Shown here in pieces: positions 1-11,204 of a stretch of 64,000 bases of DNA. Each line of letters opens with the position of its first letter. Position 1 is the stretch's first letter. A program made the position numbers and the translations under genes. This DNA is from Heracleum sosnowskyi (taxonomy: Eukaryota > Streptophyta > Magnoliopsida > Apiales > Apiaceae): the NCBI GenBank assembly GCA_030848705.1, contig CM061243.1:111624674-111688673 (forward strand). Direction: 5' to 3'. A model generated the notes under the pieces. The model made no database searches. It was not told the origin of the DNA and worked only from the letters and a program-made list of their open reading frames with translations.

Positions 1-367
1 CCGCAAAATGTGCTGTCAGGATTTCCAAGCTTGCTGTCAGGCTAAGGTAAAGTTGTTGTCCGAGGGCTTCCGCCAATGTTGCTGTCAGGGTGAATGTACT
101 GTCGTGACTTGCAACATGCTGTTTTCTTGTAACCTTACTGTCAACGCTGTGACAGTAATCTTTATTCTTGTTGTCCATCTTGAGTACTTCTTGAGGCTTG
201 AACAAATAAATGAACTTCTACCAAGATGCACTAGAATATTATTTGTACTAAACAAAACGGTTACAAAGACATATTCTGGCTGTGACAGTATGTTCATACT
301 TAATAAAATTAAGTACATAAAATATCTAGTTAAGTTGTCTCATAGCTATCACCCATAAATCCTAACA
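1..367 (-). mobile_element. LTR (right end) of a copia element lying left of the window
   Basis: The stretch ends in CCTAACA, the inverted partner of a TGTTAG LTR start, and its last ~170 bp resemble the matching part of the SIRE-like LTR at 9521-10896 (a shared GAACTTCTWCCA-type segment follows a CTTGA(A/T)CAAATAAATG segment in both). That orientation makes it the upstream LTR of a minus-strand element whose body is off the window. No primer site or polypurine tract follows position 367, so the flank is target DNA. Positions 8-150 contain repeated GCTGTCAGG/ACTGTC motifs. The left boundary and TSD cannot be seen. Confidence 0.6.
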
Positions 368-407
368 ATGGCCCCTGCAACAAGTGTTGAATTAAGGATA
401 TTCTACC

Positions 408-806
408 TTGGTGAAAGTCTTCTCAGGCTTCAAAAACACAAGGGGATTCTCTGAGATTGCAAGGAGTGCTATTTTAAAGAAGATTGAGGAAATCAGGAGC
501 AGCTGGAATTCTCCTGACAGTTTGCCAAGAAAATTGAAGATCCCTTATAATGGACAAGGAATCAATCTTCAACCTTACTGGATGATGGAATTCAAGGATG
601 ACAAGGGCTGTAGAAGATTCTTCATGATTGAAGATCAATTATCTAAGGCTAGCACCAAGTACCTTGGATGGTTGCAAGGTAAGCTGAATCCAAAAATTGC
701 TGAAGAAGATGTATTCTACAGAAAGCTTCAAGATCAAATCAAGGCAAACTATGCTAAGGAAGGGAGACAAAAGATTCAGCCTCCAAGAGAGAAGAAAAGG
801 AATTAA
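408..806 (+). pseudogene. 3' remnant of the extra (post-pol) ORF of a SIRE-like copia element
   Basis: This open stretch of 132 codons lies just before a polypurine tract and LTR on the same strand, the position of the extra third ORF in SIRE-like copia elements. The first in-frame codon after an upstream stop (393-395) is near 396 and no good ATG exists, so I read it as a C-terminal fragment cut off by the LTR insertion at 367. The product is charged, with a WMMEFKDDKGCRRFFMIEDQ segment, a lysine-rich tail (PPREKKRN) and no visible membrane segment. No enzyme motif is recognised and the function is unknown. It could instead be an unrelated captured ORF, but the following PPT and LTR argue against that. 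Confidence 0.55.
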
Positions 807-970
807 ATCTGCTCAGTCTAAAGGAGCGCTCTATAAGTAATTATCTCTACTCTTCAGTATTTCAATAATGTAGCTTAATGCAATTTTTACTGTTACTGTT
901 TATTTTGTTGGAAGTGGTTTTGTTATCATCAAGACTCTTAATTTATGTCTGATTCTCAATCATGCATAAA

Positions 971-981
971 TTGGGGGAGAT
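971..981 (+). other. Polypurine tract of SIRE-like copia element
   Basis: TTGGGGGAGAT directly precedes the TGTTAGGAAC start of the LTR at 982. This is the plus-strand priming site for reverse transcription and fixes the element as plus-strand. Confidence 0.75.
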
Positions 982-1133
982 TGTTAGGAACTATGTTGTT
1001 TCTTGATGATAACTAGATTAACTTAGTAAAAATTGTATAAGTAAAATATAGCTTTCAACGGATAGCATGCTTTTCCAGTATCCGTAGAAGGGTAGCTTAT
1101 CTACGGATAAGACTCAATGTAACATGCTTATGT

Positions 1134-1890
1134 AATCCTGATGTACAATCCAGAGATGCAATCCTGATATGCAATCCTGAGGAACAATCCTGATGAACAT
1201 TCTTGATATGCAATCCTGATATACAATCCTGATAGGGCTGTTCACGAACCGAGCCGAGCCGAGCTTTGATGTAAACGAGCCGAGCTTTACTTTTTTCTCT
1301 GACAAACCGAGCCGAGCCGAGCTTTCTTATCGCACAAAATTCGTGTTCGAGCTCGAGCTTGTTAACTAACGAGCCGAACACGAGTTTTATCGAACAAAAA
1401 CGAGCTGAGTCGAGCCGAGCTCATTAGAACTTACAATTTTTATTGATAATAAAGCCCAATTTTTCTTAGCCCAACGGACTAAAACATTTTTTGTCGAAAC
1501 TGAACCCAATTTCCCAATCAATTCTCAATTAACCTAAAATACACATACTATAAATTACAAAATTAATTTAAAATGTTAAAAAAAATATAAAAATATTTCG
1601 AATATATCTTAATTTTTTCGAGTTTTATCGAGCCGATCTCGAGCCGAACGAGCTCGAGTCGAGCTGGAGCCGAGCTCGAGTCGAGCTCACTAATAGCTCG
1701 GCTCGAGCTCGTTTTCTTAACGAACAATTTTTTGTGTTCGAGCTCGAGCTCGAGTTCTTAACGAGCCGAGCCGAGTCGAGCCCCTAACGAGCCGAACTCG
1801 AGCTTGTTCACGAACAACTCTGTTCTTGAACAACTTTAAATCCTGATGTGCAGTCCTGATGTATATTCCTGATTTGTAATCCTGATGTTG
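1134..1890 (+). repeat. 13-bp minisatellite in LTR, split by a MITE
   Basis: The consensus is AATCCTGATATGC. Seven exact 13-bp units run from 1134 to 1224, then eight bases (1225-1232) before the MITE. After the MITE four more units run from 1839 to 1890. The period is maintained across the insertion once the 8-bp duplication is removed. Confidence 0.85.
1233..1838 (+). mobile_element. hAT-type MITE, copy 1 (606 bp)
   Basis: The element begins TAGGGCTGTTCACGAAC and ends GTTCTTGAACAACTTTA, imperfect terminal inverted repeats. It is flanked by the 8-bp direct repeat AATCCTGA (1225-1232 and 1839-1846), the TSD size of hAT transposons. Subterminal regions are dense in GAGCTCG/GAGCCGAG repeats and the centre is AT-rich. 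There is no coding capacity. Because the host sequence is itself a repeat of AATCCTGA-type units, the TSD alone is weaker evidence here than at copy 2. Copy 2 at 4094-4708 is the same element inverted. Confidence 0.8.
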
Positions 1891-2747
1891 AAGTTGAAGT
1901 ATTAGTTTTTAGGCTGAATAAGTCATGTTGACTATTAATAGATATGTAGAATAGGGAGGCTAATTGTAAATAGTCTATGCCTTGTAATTTTACATAAGTG
2001 AAATTGACTGTCAACGGATAGCATCATTAGCCTTCTACGGATGTGGACAATGTATTGTCTACGGATAACAGTACTAGCTGTCTACGGATGTGATCAAGAT
2101 ACTCTCAATGGATACAACTCAAATGACTTCTGCAGATACACACTGTACTTGTGAAATGGACAGTTCAGACAGTGCACATGGGTTGACAGACTATATAGAG
2201 CATGGAAACCAGTATTTCTGGAAACTCACGGGAAGAAGTAGCATTCTGTCTGTATGGTCAAAAAGTAGCATTTCTATAAAAGGCAATCAACCAAGAAGGG
2301 CAAGCTACCAACACATGGACCACTACTCAGAATGGAGAAACAAGGGTCTTGAACAGATTTACTTTTTGTATTATTGACTGTTCAAAATATCTTGTAAACT
2401 TGGGATATATATAACCAAGTGAAGCATAATTCTAGGGTAAGGAATCAGTTACGCAATTTAGAGAGCACAAAACAATATCCTTTGTAAATTGCCGAAGCTA
2501 GAATTGTATGTATGCAGCTGTGTGTTTATTCATAAACATCACAGAGATTTCTTCAAATAAAAATCTCTCAGGTGGACAAAACAATCCACCTGAATTTTTA
2601 ATTCTTGTGTTATTTTATCTTGTTTGTTTTTCTGTTCTTGATTTTACTTTCATATCTCCACTGTCAAGAACAAAATAAATTTTAAATATTGTATTCAACC
2701 CCCCCCCCCCCTTCTACAATCTTGATTCATTGTCTGGGAATAACAAT

Positions 2748-2759
2748 TGGTATCAGAGC
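2748..2759 (+). other. tRNA-Met primer binding site after LTR
   Basis: TGGTATCAGAGC, complementary to the 3' end of plant initiator tRNA-Met, lies two bases after the LTR end. It shows that an internal region once started here. No gag follows, so that downstream element is truncated within a few hundred bases. Confidence 0.8.
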
Positions 2760-4093
2760 AAGCTTCTAACACACAAAAAGTTTAAAGATCTAAAGGTATC
2801 TTGTCCCTGCTAGCTTTGTCTTGTGCGTACTTGTCTGTTGTGCAACGTGTCATGTCCAATCCTTTTGGGCTTGGTGGACATTACAGGCTTTGTGGACCTT
2901 GCAGACATTGTGGACCTTGCAGACATTGCTTGCAGGCACTGTTTTAGACTTGGGCTTGATTTTAATAGGTGAATTTCCCCTTTATAAATTACATACTATC
3001 ATTATTAATTCAAAAATTCGAGAAAATTAGAAAAATAGATTGAAGCAATTTGAGAGACGTCTCTTAACCGCTCTCGTCTTCTTCTTTATATAAGTATATT
3101 GATGGTATAAAATTAATTAATTAATTATATAATTTTATGTACAATTGTAAATATGACGGAGATCAACATTTTACATAAACGATCAATTCAGAGCTAGTGA
3201 ACAAAGAAATGGTTTGCGGCATTAAATTTCATGCAACGTGAGTAGATTTTAAGTTATGTCATAACACGAAATATTATTTCGTCTTATATCATACATAGTG
3301 GATGATTGGGAGAGAGACGGAAGAAGAAATGTATCAAAAAATTTAAATAAATGGTTATATGGAATTCATATTTTTAGACAAGATATATGATCTACGACAA
3401 ATAAATTATTTTGTTTTTTGGTAACCTATTTTAAATTTTATAAATAATAAAGCGGGAGTTCATTACATAAACTCGAGCTCCACAACGGGATGAGCAAGTT
3501 CAAAGCTTACAAATCAAAGTAGGCAAGCATCAAGTTCAGAGTTACAAATTAAGCATCTAACAAATGCTCATTAACTTAATTCATATAATTGAAGTAAAAT
3601 GTATCACAACTGCGCTATCAATCCTACATCGCAGCCTTGCTCCGCCTGAACCACATAGCTCGTATGAACGTCACTGAACAACCTTGTCAATGTTTTCATC
3701 TTTATGTTCAATAGCTTCCCAAATTGTTCCGCTGATATTCCATGTATCTTCCTCTATTGTATTCAACTAGTTCTTCTGCAACACAACCTTCTCCACATCC
3801 GCAGTCCCAACAGCTGTAAACTAGTACTGAACTCTCTGTACATTATTCACCAAACTGAAAACTGCACCCAAATCATCAATTTTAGCTTCAACCCAATTGT
3901 TGCACCATACTGGTCCATGTCCTCTTAAGTGCAAGTCCAATGCAATGCTAAATAGGTGTTATTTCTATAATATAATATCAATTATAAAACACACACCTTC
4001 AATGCAATATTATACTTGGTTCTAAAATAGAAAAATACTATAGTTGGTTCTAAATATAGAACCAAATATAGATGTAGTTATAATTGTCACATA
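2760..4093. other. Truncated copia leader, then unassigned AT-rich DNA
   Basis: The first ~60 bp look like a retroelement leader. Between 2880 and 2935 a 21-bp phrase built on TTGTGGACCTTGCAGACA repeats. Roughly 3455-3930 is richer in GC and, on the minus strand, could be the degenerate tail of a transposable element, but no protein domain survives stops in any frame. The ORF of 74 codons at 3704-3928 shows no family signature. I see no gene here. Confidence 0.4.
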
Positions 4094-4708
4094 TAGGGTT
4101 GTTCACGAACAACACGAACATGGTTGTTCGTGAACAAGCTCGAGCTCGGCTCGTTAAGGGCTCGACTCGGCTCGGTTCGTTAAGAACTCGAGCTCGAGCT
4201 CGAACACAAAAAATTGTTCATTAAGAAAACGAGCTCGAGCCGAGCTATTAGTGAGCTCGACTCGAGCTCGACTCGAGCTTGTTCGGCTCGAGATCGGCTC
4301 GATAAATCTCGAAAAAATTAAGATATATTCGACATATTTTTATATTATTTGTTGTATTTTCTAACATTTTAAATTAAAATTAAAATTTCAATTTATAGTA
4401 TGTGTATTTTAGGTTTATTGAGAATTGATTGGGAAATGGGGTTGGGTTTCCAAAAAAATGTTTTAATTCGTTGGGTCAAGAAAAATTGGGTTTTTTATCT
4501 ATAAAAATTGTAAGTTCTAATGAGCTCGACTCGGCTCGTTTTTGTTCGATAAACGCTCGTGTTCGGCTCGTTAGTTAACGAGCTCGAGCTCGAACACAAA
4601 TTTTGTGCGCTAAGAAAGCTCGGCTCGACTCGGTTCGTCAGAGAAAAAAAGTAAAGTTTGGCTCGTTTACATCAAAACTCGGCTCGGCTCGGTTCGTGAA
4701 CAACCCTA
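4094..4708 (-). mobile_element. hAT-type MITE, copy 2 (615 bp)
   Basis: The ends are TAGGGTTGTTCACGAAC and GTTCGTGAACAACCCTA, perfect 17-bp terminal inverted repeats. The flanks are GTCACATA (4086-4093) and GCCACATA (4709-4716), an 8-bp TSD with one mismatch. The subterminal GAGCTCG repeats and AT-rich core match copy 1 read in the opposite direction. An extra small inverted repeat (GTTCGTGAAC) sits near 4127. It is non-autonomous with no ORF. Confidence 0.85.
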
Positions 4709-4716
4709 GCCACATA

Positions 4717-5945
4717 GACATGAAAGTGGTTAGATAGAAAGAAATGAATAATTAAAACAATTGTGACAACTATAATTTTAAATTTAAAGTTTAGGGTTTT
4801 GGAACATAATTAAATTTGAATCTAGTTGGTGCTATTTTAAAATTCATTGGACTATAAATTCTATTTTAACATCAAAAATCATTTTTTAATTTTATATTAG
4901 AACAATAATTACATCTATTTTGACATTAGAATTGAACATGCTCTAACACCTCCCACACTTTTAGCGGGACAAATTTCGCTAGTTCCATAAATTCCTCAGC
5001 TTCAAGAATACCAAAATCTTTATCACTCAGCTTAACAATTTAACCCTCACACAACGAATGATTTTTGTCACATATTATAACACGAAAAATTTAATAATAC
5101 ATATAAATATGAGTTCCTTATGCATTCGGATCAAAAACTTTAATTTACATGTGTATAGTAAAAAAATTCTGTCAATATGATTGTTGTAAGATGTCGATCG
5201 ATATCTTAAAAAATATAATAAAATAATAAATGAACGCAACGTCCACGCAACAGTGTACTGGTGCACCTCACGCAACAACGCGGAATGGAATCGAGCCGGA
5301 CACGGGGTTGCCAGCCACCGCCTCAACCTGTCTCATGCTGTTAAGCAAAGAAGCACTACAGTCTACAGTTGAGAACACTAGTAGGACAAAAAGTTGTTGA
5401 AGTGATAGGGTGACACGCAGCAGCCAACGTGTCAATCCATCACTCTATCAGTATCAACTATCAACCAATTACATTTTACTCTTTTTAATCCTCCCCTCAT
5501 CCACAATTATTGGATGTTAGATCGCAGTTTACACAGTACTCCCTTCGTCTCATTCATTTCTATACACTTTTCATTTTGGGATGTCCATTCATTTCTATAC
5601 ATTCCAAAAATAATAAATTTTAATAATATAAACCACTATTACACCAACTACTTTCTCCACTATCTCTATTCTATAACAATATAAATCACTATTACACCCA
5701 CTACTTCCTCCGCTATCTCAAATCTATTATTAAATATTGATATTGATAGGTCTCACCACTTTTCTCACTTTTCATCTAATTTTTTTGATTTACACTTACT
5801 TAATTTGATTGTCGGGTCAACTATGATTAATATATTTTTATAGTTAAGAATTTAGAAAAAAAATTAAATTATAGTACTAATGAACTCAACGTCCACGCAA
5901 CAACGTTATCCTATTCTATACGAAGTTCGTCAAATTATTATTTTA
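4717..5945. other. Unassigned DNA with a 20-bp direct repeat and a possible MITE end
   Basis: No gene is visible. The phrase CAACGTCCACGCAACA occurs at about 5239 and again at about 5888, ~650 bp apart, as if flanking an insertion or a duplication. At 5537 TACTCCCTTCGTCTCATTC resembles the terminus of Stowaway/mariner MITEs, but no matching inverted end was found downstream, so this may be a fragment. Confidence 0.35.
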
Positions 5946-5980
5946 CTAGCTTTATACATGTGCAATGCACGGGACGTTTA
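5946..5980 (-). mobile_element. Helitron 3' terminus (minus strand)
   Basis: On the minus strand CCCGTGCATTGCAC is followed by ATGTATAAAG and then CTAG, with T as the next (target) base. A short GTGCAttGCAC palindrome just upstream of CTRR is the Helitron 3' signature. The matching 5' TC end to the right was not identified, so only the terminus is called. Confidence 0.5.
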
Positions 5981-6262
5981 ATAAGTTATTTTATTTTAGT
6001 GTTTTTATAATTTTATTTATTTATTAATATCTTTGTGTATATTCATAAAAATATAAATTCATTAAGTTAATAATATGTTTTTTCATATGTATATATTAAT
6101 TCGGTTTATGTTGTAATTCTTGAAATGATAAAAATTTCGAATTTTTTATAGATACAAATTCACTAAAATAATGATTATTTATATGTTTATTCATTGTTTT
6201 TATAAATTCAATTTTAATAAATTTTAGTGTAAATATTTAAAATATTAAAATTATACTACTTC

Positions 6263-6296
<34 letters not shown>

Positions 6297-6297
6297 T
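6263..6297. repeat. (TTA)n microsatellite
   Basis: About twelve consecutive TTA triplets in an AT-rich setting. Confidence 0.9.
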
Positions 6298-6384
6298 TGC
6301 TAAGTTTCTATTATTATTTACTTTTATAGAAATATTATTTTTTCTCCAAATTAGAGCATTATTAATTACTCTAATTGTGTAATT

Positions 6385-6480
6385 GTTTTATAGCAGAGAG
6401 TTTTTAGCTTATAGTAGAGAGTTTTTAGCTATGTATGACCCGTTTTATAGTAGAGAGTTTTTAGCTATGTAGGACCCGCT
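6385..6480. repeat. Short tandem repeat TAGAGAGTTTTTAGCT
   Basis: Three near-identical units (TTATAGYAGAGAGTTTTTAGCT), two of them followed by ATGTAKGACCC. It may be part of a MITE; no inverted ends were established. Confidence 0.6.
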
Positions 6481-6586
6481 GACGACCAAACCAAACCATA
6501 TCATTTAAGTGTTTTACACTAATTATATATAAAGATATAATTATTAGAATTTTGTCTTTCAAATTTGAAGAAACTGTATAAGCACA

Positions 6587-9520
6587 TCTATCTATACTAT
6601 ATATATACTGTGTGACATTCGAGAGAGAACTTCTTATATAGAGTCCGATAGAGAATCATTACATAAATATTCATAATACATATTTTTATCGCATTTTTCA
6701 TTAGATATGATTATAAATTTCAATTATTAAATCAAAAAACGAAATTAAACTCTTTTTTTAAAAAAATAATTGAAAATTAGTCAAATAGTCCAAAGTGATT
6801 ATACAACAGAATCAAATCTATCCAAAATGATTCTACAGCATAATCAAATTTAAAATCAATGTTTTTATTCAAATTTTAAATGTTAAATTTTTTATAAAGT
6901 TTGTATATGCTAATATTCTACGTTAGAATCAGATTATATATTTTATGTAAAAAAATATTAAAATTATTTATGAGATTCTATAATAGAATATATATGGTTC
7001 TCCCTGATTCTCTATATAATATGGTTCTCTCTGGAACAATGGCCTATTTATACTATATTATTAAAGACGAAACATTAAAAGTTTTGATCGATCGGTCGAT
7101 TGGTATTTGGGCCGATTTACGGGCTTATCTATAAACAATTTATTTATAACAAATTACCTTTTTGCTAAAATATATTACATGTTTTATATTTTCTAACTAA
7201 AACAATTCATCTCCCAAAAATAACACGGGCAACATATATATAAAATGATAAATATTATTATATATTTAAAACCATCTACCTTTTTCACTTAAAACACAGT
7301 TATATATTTCTTAACTAAAACAACTTTTCTTCTAAAAATAACACGGACACCATATATAAAAATGGTACTATTATTTTATATAATTATTAATAAATAACCG
7401 GTTACCTTTTTCGGTTAAAACATATTCCATGTTTTATATTTTTTATTTATATTTTCTAACTAAAATAACTCATTTTCTAAAAATAACACGAGAAACATAT
7501 ATATAAAATGTTAATATTATTAGATATTTAAAACCAATTACCTTTTTCACCTAAAACACATTACCTACTTTATATTTCTAACTAAAACAACTCATCTTCT
7601 AAAACTAACACTAGAAACATATATAAAAATGGTAATATTATTTATATAATTATTAATAAATAACTGGTTACTCTCTTCGGTTAAAATAGATTGCATGTAT
7701 ATATTTTTTATTTATATTTTCTAAGTGAAATAATTCATTTTCTTAAAATAACACAGGCAACATATATATAAAATGGTAATATTATTATATATTTAAAATT
7801 AATTGCCTTTTTCACCTAAAACACATTACCTGTTTTATATTTTCTAACTAAAATAACTCATCTTCTAAAAATAACACGGATAACATATAGGAGAAAATGG
7901 TAATATTATTTTATATAATTATTAATTAATAACATGTTTCCTTTTCGGTTAAAACATATTACATGTTTTATATTTTTTAACTTAAACAACTAATATTCTA
8001 AAAATAACATGTGCAACATTTATATATAAAGGTAATATAATTTTGTATAATTATAAATAAATAACTAATTGCCTTTTTAAGCAATTGTTTTTTTATATTT
8101 TCTAACTAAAAACTCATCTTCTAACTAAAAATACCAAGGGTAACATATACATGTTGATAATATTATTATATTAAATTTATAAAATCCATGTTTATTATAA
8201 TTTTTTATAACTTTCAAAATAAATACGAACCGTTACATCTATTATTTCAAAACATTTTCTATTTTAATACATAAAATACTACTAAAGATCACATCAACAA
8301 TATATAAATTTTAAATATTTATATTGTTAGATATATAAATCCAAATTATTATTATTATATATATATATTAAAATTTTATCAAATTATATATAATTACAAA
8401 ATATTAAATAAAAAATAACAAAATATTAAAGAAGACTGTGCATGGCACGGGATATATATTATTATATATTTAAAATCAATTGTCTTTTTCACCTAAAACA
8501 CATTACCTATTTTATATTTTCTAACTAAAATAACTCATCTTCTAAAACTGACACGAGTAACATATATAAAAAAATTGTAATATTATTTTATATAATTATT
8601 AATAAATAACCCGTTATCTTTTTCGGACATATCACATGTTTTATACTTTTTAGCTTATACAACTAATCTATACTATTATATTAAAGACGACACATTAAAA
8701 GTTTTTGTAGTCGGTTTGCAGTCTGTTCTTCCATAGTTTGGTCATCCAATCTCTAACCGTTAGATCTTTTAAATTAAATTAATGAGAGCCATTGGATATA
8801 ATACTAAATATTTTTTGGTATGTTGTGATTTTACTTAATTGTTATTACTTAATTGTAATTCATGTTTTTACTTAATTACTCTTACTTATTTATAAAAAAT
8901 ATTATTAAATAATAATATTACCTATTTATAACCAATTACATTTTACACATAAAATATATTACTTTTTTAATTTTTTCTGAAAAATTCCCTTACTTTTTCA
9001 AAAATATCACGGGCAATTACCTTTTTAACTAAAACATATAAACTTTTTATTTTTGCTTACTAAAACCTCTCATTTTCCAAAAATATCACAGACAGTTTCA
9101 TTTATTAAAATAAAATAATAAAATAATAATTGTTAATAACTAACTAATTACCTATTTTAGCCAAAGTGTATATTCTTTTTTATATTTTCTAACTAAAATT
9201 TTTACTTTTCTATTTTTTCTAACTAAAATCTCTCATTTTCCAAAAATACCACGGGCAGTTCTTTTTAATGAAATAAAATAATAATATTTATAATTACTAA
9301 TAACTAACCGATTATCTTTTTTTTTTCCCAAAACGTATATTCTTTTTTATATTTTCCAACTAAATTTTTTCCTGGCACATTTTTCAAAAATATCACATGC
9401 AATTTCATTTAGTAATATTATAAATACTAATAATTAACTGATTATCTTTATTAGCCAAATCGTATATTCTTTTTTATATTTTTTAACTAAAATTTCTCAT
9501 TTTCTAAAATTATCGCAGAG
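6587..9520 (+). mobile_element. Helitron-derived block, at least three 5' termini
   Basis: Helitron-like 5' starts, each preceded by A, are at 6587 (TCTATCTATACTATATA), 7047 (TTTATACTATATTATTAAAG, TC altered to TT) and 8667 (TCTATACTATTATATTAAAG). The last two share the following GACGAMACATTAAAAGTTTT. A 3'-hairpin-like GTGCATGGCACGGGATATA is at 8439-8457 but lacks the final CTAG. The copia element at 9521 interrupts the 8667 unit, whose probable 3' part resumes at 36232-37051. The elements are non-coding and appear nested. Termini at 8667 are the best supported. Confidence 0.55.
7140..8640 (+). repeat. ~130-bp tandem repeat array inside Helitron block
   Basis: Units carry the phrases TTCTAACTAAAACAACTCAT, AAAAATAACACGGGCAACAT and ACCTTTTTCACCTAAAAC. 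Starts of the first phrase fall near 7190, 7310, 7452, 7575, 7717, 7845, 7973 and 8097. Alternate units differ in the linker (TTTTTCGGTTAAAAC versus TTTTTCACCTAAAAC), so the real period is a ~265-bp dimer. Diverged units continue in 8470-8640 and 8890-9510, and the same family lies inverted at 42190-42720. Confidence 0.7.
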
Positions 9521-10896
9521 TGTTAGGTCCTGATATGTTTGTAGAAGGGGGGTTGAATACAAACAGTACCGTTTAATCGAATTTGTATTGATAGAAGATT
9601 TAACAATTTCAATAACAAATTATCTGCGGAATAAAATGAAACAAGATTCAAGTTAAATAAAACTCTATTGAACTTGAAGGGTGTTACAAATCTGTGTACA
9701 GATTACAGAGTTCTTGTTAAAACAAATCTAGAATAAATTCGACATGAATTTATCTATATTTGTAATAAAAGGATCGAATACTAAAAAGTAGTTCGATAGT
9801 AATTCTAGGGATTATGATCCACTAGATTGTCAAAGCAATACAAGTAATTGAATTCTAGTGGATTGGATATAACATTTATGTCTAGAATTTATTACAAGGA
9901 TTTAAATTGAATGCTTCTGGTTGGTTCGCTTGAAAATGGCTTGAAAATGGCAGAAGAAAGAAAAGTTGAATGTTTTGTATGTCTTCTGCCTTGTTAAATG
10001 AACTTCTTGTTTTGATTACAAATGACTTGTATTAATACAAGTCACAGGCATCATTCCTCACGCGCCAGAAACATTCTCTAGATATTAATACTGGCAGTAC
10101 TATCAACATAGCTGGTAGTACTTTCAGTAGTACTATCAACTTGTATTGGTAGTACTATCGGTAGTACTAACAGTGATAGTACTGCTAGTACAAATCAGAT
10201 AGTACTACTAGTACCAATTAGAATTAGGATAAATCTGTTTTTATAAATTCTACTTTTAATTGATTTAACAAATGAATTAATTCATTTAGAATTAATTCAC
10301 TGATTAAATAAATTAAATAAATGACTCAAAAAATTTCATAAATAAATTAATTCTTGAGAATTAATTTATACATTAAATTACTTAAGAACTAGATTGATTA
10401 ATTTAATATATGAATTAATTAGATTAAATTAATTATCTTATAGAATAATATTAAAAGAGAATTAAACTAATTCTTAGAACCACTAAAATTGATGAAGAAC
10501 TTCCACTGGCTGACGTTGACACTCCATGTACTGTCTGGTTCATGAGCGACAAACTTTAATGGTTGTTCTTCATACTTGACTTTAAGCTGTGATTCTTTTC
10601 TTCTTCTAATTAAACAAAGGACTGTAACATGTACTTTTCTCCGTCACACTTCTGAAATCTCTGTCACTTTAAATAGATCCACTTTCTTGAATACTTCAGT
10701 GAGGCTTGATCAAATAAATGAACTTCTTCCAGTGTAGAATAACTTCAAGTCTGTAGATGACTTTAATCTTCATTCTTTTGACAGATATAATCTTTTGAGA
10801 TTCCTGTGACATCTAATCTAATATTTACTTATTACATACTTGTTTAAGTTGAGTAAAATCCTCGAATTACAAATAGGCTATTGCATATGTCTTTCA
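9521..10896 (-). mobile_element. 3' LTR of the outer copia element
   Basis: It begins TGTTAGGTCC and ends GTCTTTCA. Compared with the partner LTR it has a duplicated GGCTTGAAAAT-type segment near 9940 and lacks about 18 bp present near 35735 in the other copy. Confidence 0.9.
10085..10215. repeat. GTAGTACTATC motif array in LTR
   Basis: About nine AGTACT cores occur in variants of GGTAGTACTATC. The same array is in the partner LTR (35405-35530), and a related one lies in the internal region at 28555-28815. Confidence 0.8.
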
Positions 10897-10911
10897 ATCT
10901 CCCCCTATTTG
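10897..10911 (-). other. Polypurine tract of the outer copia element
   Basis: On the minus strand CAAATAGGGGGAGAT lies directly before the 3' LTR. The remaining ~290 bp up to the Athila insertion at 11205 are non-coding 3' UTR. Confidence 0.8.
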
Positions 10912-11204
10912 TTTGTTAGAGAATAACAACCAAATACCTAGAGGATCACTCAACTAAAACCAAGAAAAAGATAGGACTCTTAAGCCTAAGTAAATACTAG
11001 AAAGTTCTGGATCAAATATGACATTTCCAGATTTCACCAGTAAAGATAAATGCAAGACATATGTTCCTCTAGACTGAACATATGATAACATTGAACCTGT
11101 CTTGATTTACCTAAGCTCTATACATATAACATTTACAAAACAGAGCTAACTTTCCTTTACTCCCCTGAAACTCCTCATTTACCTTTTATATCTTTTTCAG
11201 CTCT

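Larger units (their letters stand above)
982..2745 (+). mobile_element. Copia (SIRE-like) LTR, 1764 bp including a nested MITE
   Basis: The LTR starts TGTTAGGAAC and ends GGGAATAACA, with TGTTA/TAACA terminal inverted repeats. A PPT (971-981) precedes it and a tRNA-Met primer site (2748-2759) follows it, so it is simultaneously the 3' LTR of one element and the 5' LTR of another. Without the 606-bp MITE it is about 1158 bp. Near its 3' end is a run of about 13 C followed by TTCTACAA, a block also present (as its complement) in the LTRs at 9521 and 56735. Two CAACGGATAGCAT copies and several TCTACGGAT copies lie at 1054-1110 and 2010-2110. Confidence 0.8.

Noticed and set aside
2090..2377. 95-codon ORF as a gene
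   Set aside because: It lies inside the copia LTR 982-2745.
3455..3930. LINE 3' end on the minus strand
   Set aside because: No RT or RNase H motif survives and no poly(A) tail or TSD is visible; left as unassigned.
5537..5600. Complete Stowaway MITE
   Set aside because: Only one terminus-like sequence was found; no inverted partner or TA duplication could be located.
6901..7134. 77-codon ORF as a gene
   Set aside because: AT-rich Helitron DNA; the ORF crosses a Helitron 5' terminus at 7047.
7140..8640. Regular repeats resembling a CRISPR array
   Set aside because: Units are ~130 bp, diverged, without unique spacers, and lie in plant Helitron DNA.
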